From assembly GCA_018398765.1 (NCBI GenBank), contig JAHBMJ010005065.1, positions 33,140-74,265 on the forward strand: DNA of 41,126 bases, read 5' to 3'. The DNA is from Chromera velia. Taxonomy: Eukaryota; Sar; Chromeraceae. Below the pieces are notes generated by a model. The model had not been told where the DNA came from. It made no database searches and saw only the letters and a program-made list of their open reading frames with translations. This document shows positions 20,731-32,764 of the stretch, in pieces (within the stretch, counting starts at the first letter, position 1; every line of letters starts with the position of its first letter). The translations under genes and the position numbers were made by a program.

Positions 20731-22980
20731 AGCAGCTTTGGTCAGGCGGATATTGTTGGGAGTGTACGTGTGCAGAAAAACTCATGCGAACGAAGTCAGT
20801 CATGCGGTGCGTTCCCTGAAATCCTCCAGTTGGTTGGTCTGGACCCTAAGCTGTCTGTCAAAGCCCTGGTGTGCTAAAGAATGGTGCTTCAGGGGGAGAG
20901 TCTCAGTCACTCCCTTTCAGCTGCTGTTCGGTTCAGTAAGACCTCTGTTGGACCTTTCGGAGGAGACACAGCCCTAGTGTATTCTTGGGTGATGGGTGCA
21001 TGCATGCTACCCATTGTGTCTACCGTCCTCTAAAAGTTGGGGAAGTTTGAGACGCATCGATTGTTGACTGCATGGTCGTACGATGGCTGCATGAACTTTA
21101 TCATTTTTAGTGTGCCTCTCCGTGGGAATCTCCTTGATCTCTCGGTCTCTTTCTGTGTAATTTTCTCTGAGGATACTGTCACTCCGCTTCTCTCACTTTT
21201 CTGAAACTTCAGCTTCCCGTCCGGGCTCTTTGAGCGTAGATATCCCGTAACGTCAACTTCGGATACGCTGGGCTCTGTCGTGTTAAGTCACGATTCGATC
21301 GATCCCGCGTCTTAGTGTGTTTCCGAGTGTGTTTCGCTCAGCTTTTTCCTTTGAGACCTCCCAGTTGACTGAGTCCCTTACGGTCCCTTTCTTCAATCTG
21401 AACCTCAGTCAACGAACTTTATTTAACTTAACATAACTTAACACTCTGCACAAACTTTAAAGCTCCGCTTTTGATTCCTGTCTGCTTTGTTTTCTTTCCG
21501 TGCATGCAGGCTCGCGGCGCTTCAAGAAGGCAGCAGGACCGAGGCTAACACGACCGAGAACAGAGAGACCGATGCAGAGAGAGAGGGAGGGAAATGAAAG
21601 AAAGTGTGTGTGTGTGTCTTCGTAGAAAGAAAAGAAGAGGGGGACGAATGAGGAGCTTCAGACAAGGGCCGAGAGACCAAAGTGACAGGACAGGGAGTGT
21701 AAGTTGAAGGAGACAGCTTCAGAGAAGGAGACGCGTGGACGTCGGTCTTGTCCTCAGTGTGATACCAGGAGGGAAGGGCGCAGGAGGGGAAATTCAATCA
21801 GCGTCGTCCTTCTCTTTCTCCTCTCAGCCTCCTACACGTGAGGGCAGGAAGAACGAGGTCGAGCAGAGGCCGGAAAAAGCAAGTAGAGTCAGAGAGACGC
21901 GCTGCATGCTTGAATGAGAAAGGGGGAATGCAGAGGAACTGAATGCGGAAGTAGGTCGGTGTGCAAGCAGGGAGAAGAGAAGGTTGGGGGAGGCTGGAGT
22001 ATGTACAACTAACGGGGAATGCGTTCACTGACAATGTGCGGGTGTCGTCAGAGAGATGAATGTAACGGATTTCCCGTAATGTGCGGAAGTAAAAAAGAGA
22101 GGGGAGAGAGAAGAAGTACGGGACTTTGCTTGCCGGAGTTTTGCTGGTAGAACACGATGCTGACTTTCGGTGACTAAAGAAAGAAACACGCATGGATATG
22201 AACCAACTAACGAGCGCTCCTCAGCAGAAGAGGGGGGGGGGCACAGAGGGGGAAGGAACGTCTTAATTCTTTCTCTGCCCCGATCGTCTCAGTCTCCTCT
22301 GCCTGGAGTAGAGGTGCCCCAGCTGGGGTAGAGTCAGAGAGACGCTGCTTGATCGAATGAGAAGGGGGGGGATGGGGGGGGTAAAGAGGGAATTTGACAC
22401 GTATACATGTCTGGTCGACCGCACTCGAATTATTCTATCATGCCTTGAGGTAAAAATAGAAATCGTTTACTGCTTGTCACTGGGAGGAGAGATTCAGTCA
22501 ATGAGGTCGATGCTGAGACTGTTGAAATGATCAAAAAGGTGCGAATCGATCTGGGATTCCGATGAGAAGACTTAAAGTCTCTGAGTGGGGTGCATGAGCG
22601 GCTTTTGAAGTCAGGAAGGACACTTGGCTTGCGCCGACCTCGGAGAAAATAATGGAAAAAGGGTCTGAAGACTCTGGATCTCCCCAGATGTATGACACTG
22701 AAAAGGGGGGGAATAATATCTGATCGCACAGAGGGTGGGAGTTGAAAATGCCTAAGGACTACAGCACAGCATGTTTTGTTGACGTTTTTGGGCTCTAACG
22801 AAAGCCAGACGTCATGCAGCGTTTGCATCACCGCGCATGCGGAGTGGGTGACTGCCGTGAGAATGGATAAAGACGGAGGCTTCTGGGCACCTCCGTTCTG
22901 TCGTGGCAAGCATGTCGTGGCTGATCCCCTTCTCAAGTTGGGTGGTCGCGCTAAAAAGCAAGAGCATTGTATTTAACACA
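20731..22980. other. No supportable gene; 3' flank of the UBC-like gene
   Basis: Short open frames only. The region is purine-rich from about 21540 to 22200 and contains G-runs near 22235 and 22370, a TGCATGCA at 20997-21004, and a splice-acceptor-like tgcatgcag at 21510. I looked for a missing UBC catalytic domain (HPN, CL motifs) and did not see one. Confidence 0.5.
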
Positions 22981-24250
22981 CAAACTCACATTGCCCGGGG
23001 GCCATGGGTTCAGGTGAGGCCCTATGTGGGCTGAATCATCGATCAAGATGAATGTATTAATACACCCATATGTATGAATGTGTGCATGATTCTGCAGCAT
23101 GAATGGTTGATCGATGTGTGAATACTGCACTGAATGGAACGGAGGAAATTTAATGAATAAACCTTGAATTTTAAAGTGGAGGCGTTATTTCCGGCTGTTC
23201 TATCACAGGTTTAATTTATTGATGCATGCTAGCTAGGTATATAGGATAGGATAGGATTGATTGATGTCTGGAGGATTGGCCTCCTGCCCCAATGCCGAGC
23301 GCTCGACGTGCGGCTACTAGAATTGCTGTAGTGTAATTGTTAGAGAGTCGCCGGATCAATCGGTCTGAATAGAGATGTGACTTTAAGTGTGTGTGTTAAA
23401 TTATATTTTAAACTAGATTTTAATAACGTAGCAATTGTTAATTGAGACTTAGGCTGTGAAAGGATACGATTTCATCCCACTAGTATGTGACAGTGTATTA
23501 GGACTCATATAATGAGTCCCCCGAATTATAATGACCTAGATAATGACATACATACTGGCAGATATATAGTAACAGAGTAGAGTAACACTAGGAATAACAG
23601 AACATGTAGATTATGATCCGGCTGTCATATTATGTTTTATCATTGCTAGTGTTGTTACGCTGCACACAGTACGTATAAGTTTTATGTTTCTGAATCATGC
23701 AAATCAAAATTGTTTATAATATATAATGATAAGCTTCAAGTTTTGATTTGTTTTGAAGGGCAGTTTTAAAAGCTTCTGACACAGTAACACTAGCACTGTA
23801 GTCCAGCAGTAACACTGCATGGTTGATTCCATGCATATCCTCTTTTTTCGTCTCGCCTTATTTCTGATTACAATCATGCAGCAAGTTATTGTCGCGATTC
23901 GTCAATTCATCGATGCAGTGCATATGAGGATAATTGTGTTGAAGTGCACATGTAATCATGGTCCGGATTCATGGAATTCTCGCAAGAAGGTACATGAGCA
24001 CTGTTCTGAAAACAAGCACGTCATTGCATATCACAGTGAGAGTGTCCGAATGCGAAGAGGAAAAATGGAGCATTCGACAAATCGCACACGTGTAAGTCAA
24101 TCATTCACGCAGACAATGAACAGAAAAGACGACAGAAATGGGTCCGATGAACCAATCGTGGATACGAAAGAGATGGCAGGGGTCGCCCCCTGTCTGTGTG
24201 TATGAATGCGAGAGGAGGGGGGAAGCCGTGTGTGAGAGTGCGTAAGCGTG
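22981..24250. other. AT-rich island with degraded repeat DNA
   Basis: Composition turns AT-rich at about 22975 and returns to mixed by about 24050. Apart from the short retroelement-like fragment at 23463, no coding domain is recognisable. An open frame at 23819-24205 on the plus strand has no familiar features and I do not call it. Confidence 0.45.
23463..23502 (+). pseudogene. GYDFxPLV retroelement fragment
   Basis: The translation GYDFIPLVCDSVLG matches GYDFTPLVSSVDGAL at 8571-8615, preceded in both by a Lys/Gly-type context (gtgaaaggatac against aaggggtac). It looks like a short remnant of the same element family. Confidence 0.4.
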
Positions 24251-24615
24251 TGAGTATGCCCACGTGAATTACGTATAGAAGCTGCTATCGAAAAACTCTC
24301 CTCCCCTTGCCAGCACCAACTGAGCACCCCGCTGTTTCATGAACGAGAAAGAGAGGCTGATCGGATGAGTCCAGCAAGCTTGTAGCGAGTAGTTTGACAT
24401 GAAACGAAGGCTTGAACAGACCTATTGTGAAGAGATGCAGAGACAGGCTCAGCGAAACACAGGGGACCGGAAGGAAGCACGATTTCAGAAACAGAAGACG
24501 CATACACATTTCCCCCCTGCACCGTCCCCCTATTTTCTCTCCTTCACTTTCTCTTTCATATCTCCCTCTTCTCTCACTCCTCACTCGCCCCAGAGCTGCC
24601 CCTCCGGTATCTGCA

Positions 24616-24616
<1 letters not shown>

Positions 24617-24680
<64 letters not shown>

Positions 24681-24685
24681 GGAGG

Positions 24686-24752
<67 letters not shown>
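24617..24752. repeat. Duplicated compound (AC)n(AG)n microsatellite
   Basis: An (AC)n-(AG)n block at about 24618-24672 is followed by GAGG units and then a second (AC)n-(AG)n block at 24691-24752. The same compound unit therefore appears twice in tandem. The rest of 24251-25101 has no recognisable gene. Confidence 0.9.
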
Positions 24753-24755
<3 letters not shown>

Positions 24756-25101
24756 AGGGGGACGACAAAGAGACCGAGGCAGGCAGACAAGCAAGGAGGC
24801 ACAGAGACACATGCATGCACGAAAGAATGTTCATCGCATCCCCCAATGACTCCCGAATGAGCGGGAGGGAAAGCAGGAAAGAGTGTGAGGAATGAGAGAA
24901 AGCTCGCACATGCACGTGCTTTCTTGCGACGTACATTCTTTGCAAAGATCAACTGGGAATCGAGGCGACGATATTGAGCTTTTGGCTGATCCCTCTGTGA
25001 ATGCTTCCACGGGAGGCAAAAACGAAATTCTTTCTCGGAATCTCTCTGCCCCTCCAAATTCTTTTTCGCCTGCCCCTTTCCTTCCTTCTTCATCCATCTT
25101 T

Positions 25102-27506
25102 TTAAAAACAGGATGAGGGACATCTCCTGTCCGAAAATTTGTGTCTGCATGTCTTCCTTCCTGACCTGTCAGCTACGTTCCCATGTTTGTCCAACAGGGC
25201 CTTCCACTTTCCAGACACATCCACGAACACTGCCCGGCCTACAGCCAAAACGACAGGCCTGGGCTCTTGCGTAGGGCCATCTCCCGGAGTGTTCCTTCTC
25301 CGATCGTCCCCGTGGTCGTCCCCCCCCCAATCTTCCCTCGCTCTTGACGAGGACGCTGTGGGGGATCCGTGGGAAGAGTGTCTGTCCTTCTCCTTCTCCT
25401 TTGGGGGTTCTCCCATCAGCCTTCCCTCAAGGAGGAGCTCCCTGCCGTCCCTCTTCACGACTCGACAACTGACCACTACTGTTGTGCCGGCCTGCGACGG
25501 TCAAGACAAGAAAGGAACCAGGAAAAAAAAATCAATTGAAGCCTCAACTTGTGTCTTTGTTCTCCTCGTCGGAAGAAACGCAGATAGCAAATCAGACAAA
25601 GCACAAACACAGCATGACCTCTCGAGAGGAGCAGGCCAGGACGCAGGTGGGTGGACCAAGAGGAAACAAAAAAAGGAAACGAGAGAACGGCATACATTCC
25701 ATTCAGGAGATCGAGAAGCAAGCCCCATGGATCAGAGAGACAGACAAACAGACACAAACAGCGGACCATTACGGGTCTTTTGTACTGGATTTCGAGTTTC
25801 TTCGTTGCCGCGACCTTCAGGTTCGCGAAAGCCAGCTGCATACATCCAGTCACGCACAAACAAACAAACCAGCGTCAGTAGGGGACCCACAAATGTCCGT
25901 CTACCCGTTTTTCTGGACCTTCCCGGTAGAGGTGATGAAGCGAACAAAAAGACAAGAGAGGCCGGCAGTCGAAAGCAACCAAGGGGCATTCGAAGCCGCG
26001 ATCGACAGTTGTTTTCTTCTGCTGGCCCAGGTACTGAAGGAGGAGCTTTGCGCAAAAAAGCGAAGGGCAGAGCAGCATGAAGATTGGCAAGGGGAGCAAT
26101 CGGGACAAAAAAAAAGCAGTAACCCACTCACATGTCCGAGAGCCTCATCTGTAATCGCAGCAGTAAACCCCCCTGCATTCCATTGCATTGTATTGCTTTG
26201 TGCGTGCTGATCGATGCATGTCCAAAGAAGGTAACAACAGAGGCAGAAGAAGAAGGAACGAGACGAAGAAGAAAAGGCATACTGAATTGAAGGAGGCCGA
26301 GAAAATAACAAAAAATGGAGACCCGATATCATATGACCAGACAGGGGGACAAGTACAGCTGCAGGCCATCAGAAAGCAAAGAAGCAGACAGGGAGCTGAC
26401 AAACTAATGAAAGGTAAACACAGAGGCTCAAGGGATTCAACGACTCGGTCCCACAGAACGAAATGAAAAAAACGCCTCAACCACCCACCGTGCACGACAC
26501 CCTTGTGTCCGCAGACAGAGGTACCCGTGGTACAAACGCAAATTGCGTGTTCTCCGTCGGTGGCTTGAAAAATTCGTAATTCCTTTATGCCTTCAGCTCG
26601 CTGAAGGAGCGCGTCTGCACAGAAAGCAATGTATGTGATCGGGTTTCCCTCCGATGCACACCGGCTTCTGCCTAATCAGGTATGTTCTCAAGACCTTTCT
26701 GCATTTAGCCCTCTGAGGCACAGACAACGACACAGTTGCTGCCGTTTTCAGTCAATCAATTGCTGGACTACAGAGTTCCGTGTTACACGCATCTGAAAAA
26801 GCTCATCAAAGCAGAGCTAAGGGAAAACACGGTACAATTGAAACGAAAGCTTGTGCGACACGAAAATATCACCGTAGCAGCCTACTGACTGATTGACTGA
26901 CTGACCGACCGTGCAAGAGATGGTCTTCCATCGCCCAGGGTTCGTGCGTGACCTCATGATAAGTGCGGTGCTTGTCGAAGCAGTTCGCGACCCAGTCCTG
27001 CAGGGAGAGGAGTTTGGCCTCCTGCAGCCCTATCGGACCTGCAGACGGATGCCAAGACAAAGACAAACAGAACCCACAGACAGTGCAGTCGTAGACACAG
27101 CCGAAGGTTCCCAGGAAATTGCAACAGGAGTACCAAATCGATGGATCGAAGTCCTGGCTCATCCCAAACAGATACACCCATGGAACGTACCTTCATAGTG
27201 CGCGGGGTCCGCATTCACGACTTTGGGTTTCGACAACGCTGCAAGAGGGTGCGGGCTGTCGTCCACCACACGCGGTCTGTGGCTCCGTGCGAAAGGATTC
27301 AAGTTGAATCTGGGTCCATCACTCACGCTGGTGTAAAAATTTGCCCTCGAGTCGGCAGAAGACCTTCCTGGCTCAGGCTCTTGAGTGCCCTGCGCAACAA
27401 AGACCGCAGAGACGGCGGCACACGCATACAACAAGACCCCCTCTCCTCTCCGTCTGAAAAATCGCAGAGGGCCGAGCGCTAAGGATCCAAAACTCGGACT
27501 TGACAT
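25102..27506 (-). CDS. HotDog-fold acyl-CoA thioesterase (4HBT/THEM4-like), six exons
   Basis: Minus-strand exons 27506-27191, 27038-26910, 26614-26501, 26172-26132, 25835-25767 and 25491-25102 join in phase to give 352 residues. The core is a HotDog thioesterase: GHKGGFTAAITDEALGH (the loop and central helix; Asp195 or Glu196 the likely catalytic acid), then KKLEIQYKRPVM and AGTTVVVSCRVVKRDGRELL strands, and VLAVGRAVFVDV as the final strand. This order is standard for enzymes that hydrolyse acyl-CoA to free fatty acid and CoA. About 45 Ser/Asp/Arg-rich residues are inserted between the last two strands. Residues 22-37 are hydrophobic after an Arg-rich start (FFRRRGEGVLLYACAAVSAVFVAQ begins there), consistent with organelle targeting or a membrane anchor. 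The 41-bp exon 4 alone carries the catalytic motif. The C-terminus beyond residue 330 is uncertain, since GTCAGG within it could be a donor. Confidence 0.8.
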
Positions 27507-28084
27507 GACTCGGCTCTCTTCAGGCAGACTCGATCTTAGAAGATCCCACCTCTATCACGGAGACGAGAGGAAAGCCCCGCGGGAGACGGCGACTTTCTTT
27601 TGATAAAACACGATCCAGCTGTGGCCAGACACCACCACAAGGCCCTCCCAATTGAGTGATGAGAACAGCAAATTGCACCCTCGGACTCCAAGCAAAGGAA
27701 GTCGTGCATCACCATGCGTGAAGGATCGTGAAGGTCGACACAGCGTGCATACTAAGCATCGGCGACCAAAACGGTGGCGGCGCTGTGGCGGCGCCGTGCA
27801 TGGACGCGATCAATCGATCGATCGCGCGGGGACCCGCGCGGCGCCGCCATCCACCAGATTCGCGTGGCCTGCAACATGCCTAAGAGGGAAGGAAATGGAA
27901 GGAAATGGACTGAGTCACAGTAGTCAAGATAATAGAAGTCACACCGTCTACTTCGGACCAGAACTGTAACGGTACAAGCAGGGTTCGAGAACTGCTAAGG
28001 AGACGGTTGCTACTGCCTCACAAGGCTCCAGACGTCGTCGATAAGTTGCACGCTGGACTGACATTGGCTCACAGGGCTTCGAAC
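27507..28084. promoter_or_regulatory. Shared 5' region with a GC-rich palindrome
   Basis: 578 bp separate the divergent starts of the thioesterase and the Pro/Gln-rich gene. It contains a strong palindrome: GGCGGCGCC at 27787-27795 pairs with 27840-27848, and an inner CGCGCGGG-ga-CCCGCGCG hairpin lies at 27823-27840. AATCGATCGATCG at 27811 lies between the arms. A promoter role is inferred from position. Confidence 0.5.
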
Positions 28085-28848
28085 ATGTCTCATTATCCAC
28101 AACTTCCTCCTCCTTCAGCCCCTCCTGCGTTTGAGCCTGATGGCGAGCCTGACAGCGGGTCTCCAACGGCTGCCTCGCAGGCATTCATGACTTATGACGT
28201 CAGTGCTAACCGAAAGCACCAGTCTGTCTTGAACCCTTTTCCTGATCGCTGTGTCTGACTTGCCCTTCACGTCTGATCCCCTCCATCTTGATGCTCGCAT
28301 GTCTGACTTCCGTCGAAGCAGCTCTTACATTCGCAGCCTCGTCTTCAGCCCTGATCTTTCTTCTCCGTGTTCTTTTCACATCTTGGATGACTCCTTGCTT
28401 CTTGTTCGCCTGGCTCTTTGTATCTGTCTCTTTACTGTGGGTCGTGTTTGTAAATGCTCCTTGTACTACTAAGACGAAGTCATCTGTCCTTCTGTCTGTC
28501 TGCCTGCCTGCCTGGGAAGAAGTGATGTGCTAGGAATTGGTTTTTCGGTCTTTGTTTTTTGGGTCCATGGACCGTCTACCTGCCCGTCTATCTGCTCAAC
28601 CGATGTGTCTGGTTACCTGGCTGCCCTACTTCTTGTTCCTTTGCGCCTGCCTCCCTCCCCTGCCTGTCTATGCCTGCGTGGATGCCTGCCTGTCTTGTCT
28701 TCCCGCGTTCCTTGTCAGCCTGCGTGCCTGTCTGCTTGTCTGAGCACATTCTGTGGGGCGAAAAGAAAACAGACGCCAGGAACACTGTCTCCGTACCGAT
28801 CTGTCTGTCTGTTGGCTATGTTTCTCCACACGTATTCGCCGACTGATC

Positions 28849-28892
<44 letters not shown>

Positions 28893-30018
28893 ATGTCAGA
28901 CTGTTCGAATGACAGGCTCTTTCTGTCTGTTCGACTCTTTCTCCCGATTCCTCTGTTTTTCAGCAAAGTGCAAATGAAAATACGCCAAGCGAAGCACTTG
29001 ATTCTGTCTCCATGCAGCTCTCGTTCTCTCTTTCTCATACTGCGGTCTCTCTCTCTTTCTGTGTGTGCATGTGCGTGTGTGTATCTGTGTGTGTGGGTGA
29101 GTGAGTCGCATGCCAATATTTGTGTGTTTCAGTGTCTGCTTCCCTCCGGCTACACCTTTCCTTCCGGCATATCGTGCCGTGCTTCTTCCCTTCCCGCCTG
29201 CCTGCATGCCTGCATGCCTTCCTTCGTTCTTCCCGTCCTTCCTTCCTTCCTTGCTTCCTTGCTTGATTTGTTCGTTCTTTCCCTCCTTTCTTCCTTCCTG
29301 GGTTGGTTCATTCGTCTCTTTCCGTATTTCCGTTCCCGCTCTCGTGTCTGTGTAGCACTTTCTTTGTGTTTTGATAGCCCAGCATCATGTTTATTCTTCC
29401 ACTAACCCTTGTTCTGCCCTTTTATTTGCTCATCAGTTGTCTTTCCATGCACTCACTTTTCCTTCTGTCTGTATTCTGTTTGCTCTTTTGAACGCTTGCC
29501 CGCAGGTCGTGGAGGAACCGAAGACCACAAACACATACCCCCAGGCAGGGGGACCGACCTCACAGGGAGTGCCACCTTTCCAACAGCAGCAAAGCGCAGG
29601 CAACGCTAGGACCAACTCCACCCAATACCCACAGCAGCCGTCGTATCCGGCAGCGTCGCCCTCGACTTATGTCGACCCCTACCGACCTGCCACAGTGAAC
29701 ACTTCATCCGCTGCGCAGTCGCAACAACAGGCCGGGCGTAGACCGTCGGAACCCGGACGCGTGTCCCAAACGATCATCGTTGTGGAGAACGGACCCCCTT
29801 ACGGTCAACCCAAGAGGCGCCCCCCTCCTCCCCCTCCTGTGAGACCCCGAAGGGAGTCTGCAGGGGCGGCGGTGGCGACTGCCGCCGTTGCGGGCGCGGC
29901 TTTGGGCCTGGCTCTGGGTGCGGTTGGGGGGCACAGACATCACCACCATCGGGGCGGGTGGGGAAGGGGGGGGTGNNGGTGGGGGGGTGGGTGCGGGAGG
30001 GGACACAGGCGATGGTAG
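28085..30018 (+). CDS. Pro/Gln-rich protein with hydrophobic, His/Gly-rich C-terminus
   Basis: Two exons fit: 28085-28198 (38 codons, starting MSHYPQLPPPSAPPAF) and 29506-30018, with donor GTCAGT, acceptor CCGCAG and phase 0 on both sides. The product is about 208 residues. The first two thirds are disordered and rich in Pro, Gln, Ser and Thr, followed by KRRPPPPPPVRPRR. A hydrophobic Ala/Val/Leu/Gly stretch (AAVATAAVAGAALGLALGAV) may be a membrane segment or glycine zipper, and the end is HRHHHHRGGWGRGG. I recognise no family. Two undetermined bases at 29976-29977 lie inside the Gly-rich end, so the last 15 residues and the stop may be wrong. Further exons in the 1.3-kb intron cannot be excluded. 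It is divergent from the thioesterase gene. Confidence 0.5.
28850..28888 (+). repeat. (CT)n microsatellite in an intron
   Basis: A run of TCTC dinucleotides lies within the single proposed intron of the Pro/Gln-rich gene. The surrounding intron is rich in TCTG and TTCC pyrimidine repeats, which create long but meaningless open frames. Confidence 0.9.
29976..29977. other. Assembly gap of two undetermined bases
   Basis: Two N characters interrupt a G-rich stretch at the end of the Pro/Gln-rich coding region. Confidence 1.
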
Positions 30019-31134
30019 CAAGGGAGAAATTGGAGAGGATGAGAATGTGAAAGACGAGGGTCTTAAACACTACACTGCAGCAGTCTGTTTTGTCTTATAT
30101 TCATGTCCTGTGTCTGACTGTTTTCTGGTCGAAGATTCCTGGGCCGGGTGTTCTACAATGTTTGGAGGGGGGGCCGCGGGGGGGAGGGGGGGGGGCTCTT
30201 TGGAGACTGGGGCGAAGAGAGCACGGTCAGCCAGAGTGCCTGCGTGGAGAAAGGAGTGTGGGGGCTTGGGGATCCGACTGGAAGGTGGGTCAAGTCTGTC
30301 TGACGACCTGTATTCTCTTCGAAGACCGATACATGCGAGGATACATGACTCGCAGCTTGAGTTCTTCTATGAAAGCGCGGCGATGAGTTCCTTGTCCCCT
30401 TAACGCTTGTTACCATTTTCCCCTCTCAGATTTGAATACCAAGCAAGTCAGAAGACAAAACCTGGCTCTAGCCATGGCTCTGTTTATGCTAGTGTTTATG
30501 AGTCATGAGTGCTCAAAGAAAGTCGGCGTCTATAGATGCATGGTTAGCACTTTAAAAAACAGGTCAAAAACTCCAGTTACGAGTCGAGTACTCAAAAAAA
30601 AAAATGCGGTTCAACAAATAATTAAGTCGGATCGAGTTGTCAGTGTTAATTAGTCACTAGAGTTGGCAGACAATCATAATTATGAATGAGTACATAGTTT
30701 AATTTTAAAACGGTTGTAGCTAATTAAGTTTTTAGACTGGCGTGCTTAATTTTATATATATACTCGTAAATTGTTTCAAACTGGCTAAACCTGGTATACT
30801 TAGCCTCGTTTCAAATTAAAGCCCTGAACCAGTTTTATTGCTAGTTTTATTTAATGGTCTTTGACGGTAAAGTTTAACCTAAATACTATAGCTTATCTTT
30901 TTTTTAGTCGTAATGCAACTATACTAGCTTATATTGTTTTGTCAGTCATAATATTAATAACATGTAGACATATGTCAAAGCACCCAGAAAAATACAAAAC
31001 AAAAATCTGTATAATAATATAATAAAGTCATTCAACTCAGTCAATTAACTTGAAGTCTAGTCTCGTTATGGCTATAAGACTAGCCCCCCAGGGGTTTGTA
31101 GGAATATAGAACATCATCGAAGCATTACTGTATC
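30019..31134. other. No supportable gene; convergent 3' flanks
   Basis: The interval lies between the 3' ends of the plus-strand Pro/Gln-rich gene and the minus-strand F-box-like gene. The first 400 bp contain G-runs (30165-30195) and short open frames. From 30430 it is AT-rich with no coding signal. No transposon ends were identified. Confidence 0.5.
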
Positions 31135-32724
31135 TTAAAACAGAGAGTGGATGACACGGGGCCTACTAGCCGCTTGTATAGTCTCGGGGGCAGGCCCTTC
31201 ATTGCGTTCACTTGAAGCTGGTGGCGGGGGCAGACTAGTTCCTGACGCTGCGGTAGAGACCAGAGTAGAGGTGGGACGTTCGGTCTCCTCACCCGTCTGT
31301 TTCGTTTCTGTTCCCTGCAACTCGAGGATCTTCTGTGCCGTCTCCTTCAGAGGCTCAAAGAAGCCCCCGATGGAGGCGAGCTCGCAGACGAGATCGGAAG
31401 TTGAATTTTCAGATCCGGTCGCACGGTGGATCAGCCGGTCGTGGAGCCAGGCGGCAGCACGACCAAACCCTGCAATCTTCTCTGTTGCATGTGCAAACGA
31501 ACGAAACGACCCCCACCAGATCACAGCCTGTCGAAGTTGAGACAACGCAGGCCAGAAAAGTGTGACATCGGGATCTGCAACCATGTCCACTGAGATGACC
31601 TCTGCATCCAGCCACTGTATCAAGGACAGGGACCCGCTGGCAGCGGCTGTTTGCCATATGATCTCAACGTCCTCTGAACTCATCCTAGGATGTGACGGTG
31701 TCTGCCTCTCTCGCTGACTCTCATCGCTCTCATTCACTTCCTCTGTGCTACCTTTCTCTCCCACTTCCTCAACCTCTTTTTCCCCGCCCTCTGAGGGGCC
31801 TTCCTCCTCCTCTTCCTCTTCTCCTTCCTCTTCCTCTTCTTCCTCTTCTTCCTCTTCTTCCTCTTCCTCCTCTCCTTCCCCTTCTCCCTGTCCATCTTCT
31901 TCCTCTTCCTCTTCTTGCTCCTCTCTCTCTGCTTCCTCTTCAAAGCGGTCGAGCCACAGGCTCCAGACGCGCTTTGCAATGTCCACAGCCCCACTTGAAC
32001 ACGCGGCAGCGAACACAGACGCAGAGACACGCAGAGAAGTTTTCCCTACCCTTCCCGTCTCTGAGACTCCCTCCTCCTTTCCCAACGCAATCAACCACTC
32101 CATCGTCTCCCTCTGCTCTTTTTCCGCAGCTGCACTCAATGCCTCTTCGGCCCAATCATCCAACCAGTCCTCTCTATAACGTGCAACCCGCCACTCCCCC
32201 CCTTCCCTATCCGCATCAGGACTTTCACCCTCAAGCCTCACTGTGTCTCTTTCAATTTCTTTCCGTCTCTTCACCTTCCAACCCAAAAGCCCCTCTAGGA
32301 TCTTCACAGACCCCCCCTTCCCTGCATACCTTGCCATTGACACAGTCTCAATCCGACTGAAGTCCTTCCCCCCCTGCAAATCCGACAACAGCTCGTCGAA
32401 TCCAAAAAACGCTGCCTGACGCAACTGATTGGCTTTCATGTGCCGAGCCCAACCGTGTCGGGAGTTGTCATGGAGGAAAGTCATGGCGTCGGGTGTCAGG
32501 GGGCCCTCACTCGGCAACACAAACGGAGGGCCCAACCCCATGGTGAGGAAAAACCTCGCCACCTCCAGCTGCCCCCTCACGACTGCGTCTCGAAGCAGAC
32601 CGTTCAGAGGGAACACTTCCTTGTATCGCAACAGGAAGGGATCCTCAGAGGGGGGGGGCTCTTCGGCTGTCTCCTGGGAAGTGCTTTTTCTTCCTTCTAC
32701 CATTGGTGGAGGTGAGGCAGGGAC

Positions 32725-32764
<40 letters not shown>

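Noticed and set aside
23819-24205. 128-residue plus-strand open frame
   Set aside because: It has no familiar motif, no splice or neighbour support, and lies in degraded AT-rich DNA.
25980-26033. Possible extra 18-codon thioesterase exon (YLGQQKKTT...)
   Set aside because: It fits the phase, but including it breaks the normal HotDog spacing between the DE-containing helix and the next strand. Skipping it gives the usual distance.
25139-26210. Plus-strand open frames of 240-310 residues
   Set aside because: They lie antisense to the thioesterase exons, have no recognisable domain, and the minus-strand splice model explains the coding bias.
31692-32360. Plus-strand open frames across the F-box-like gene
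   Set aside because: They are antisense to Glu-codon and Ser/Pro-rich coding sequence and give only low-complexity protein.
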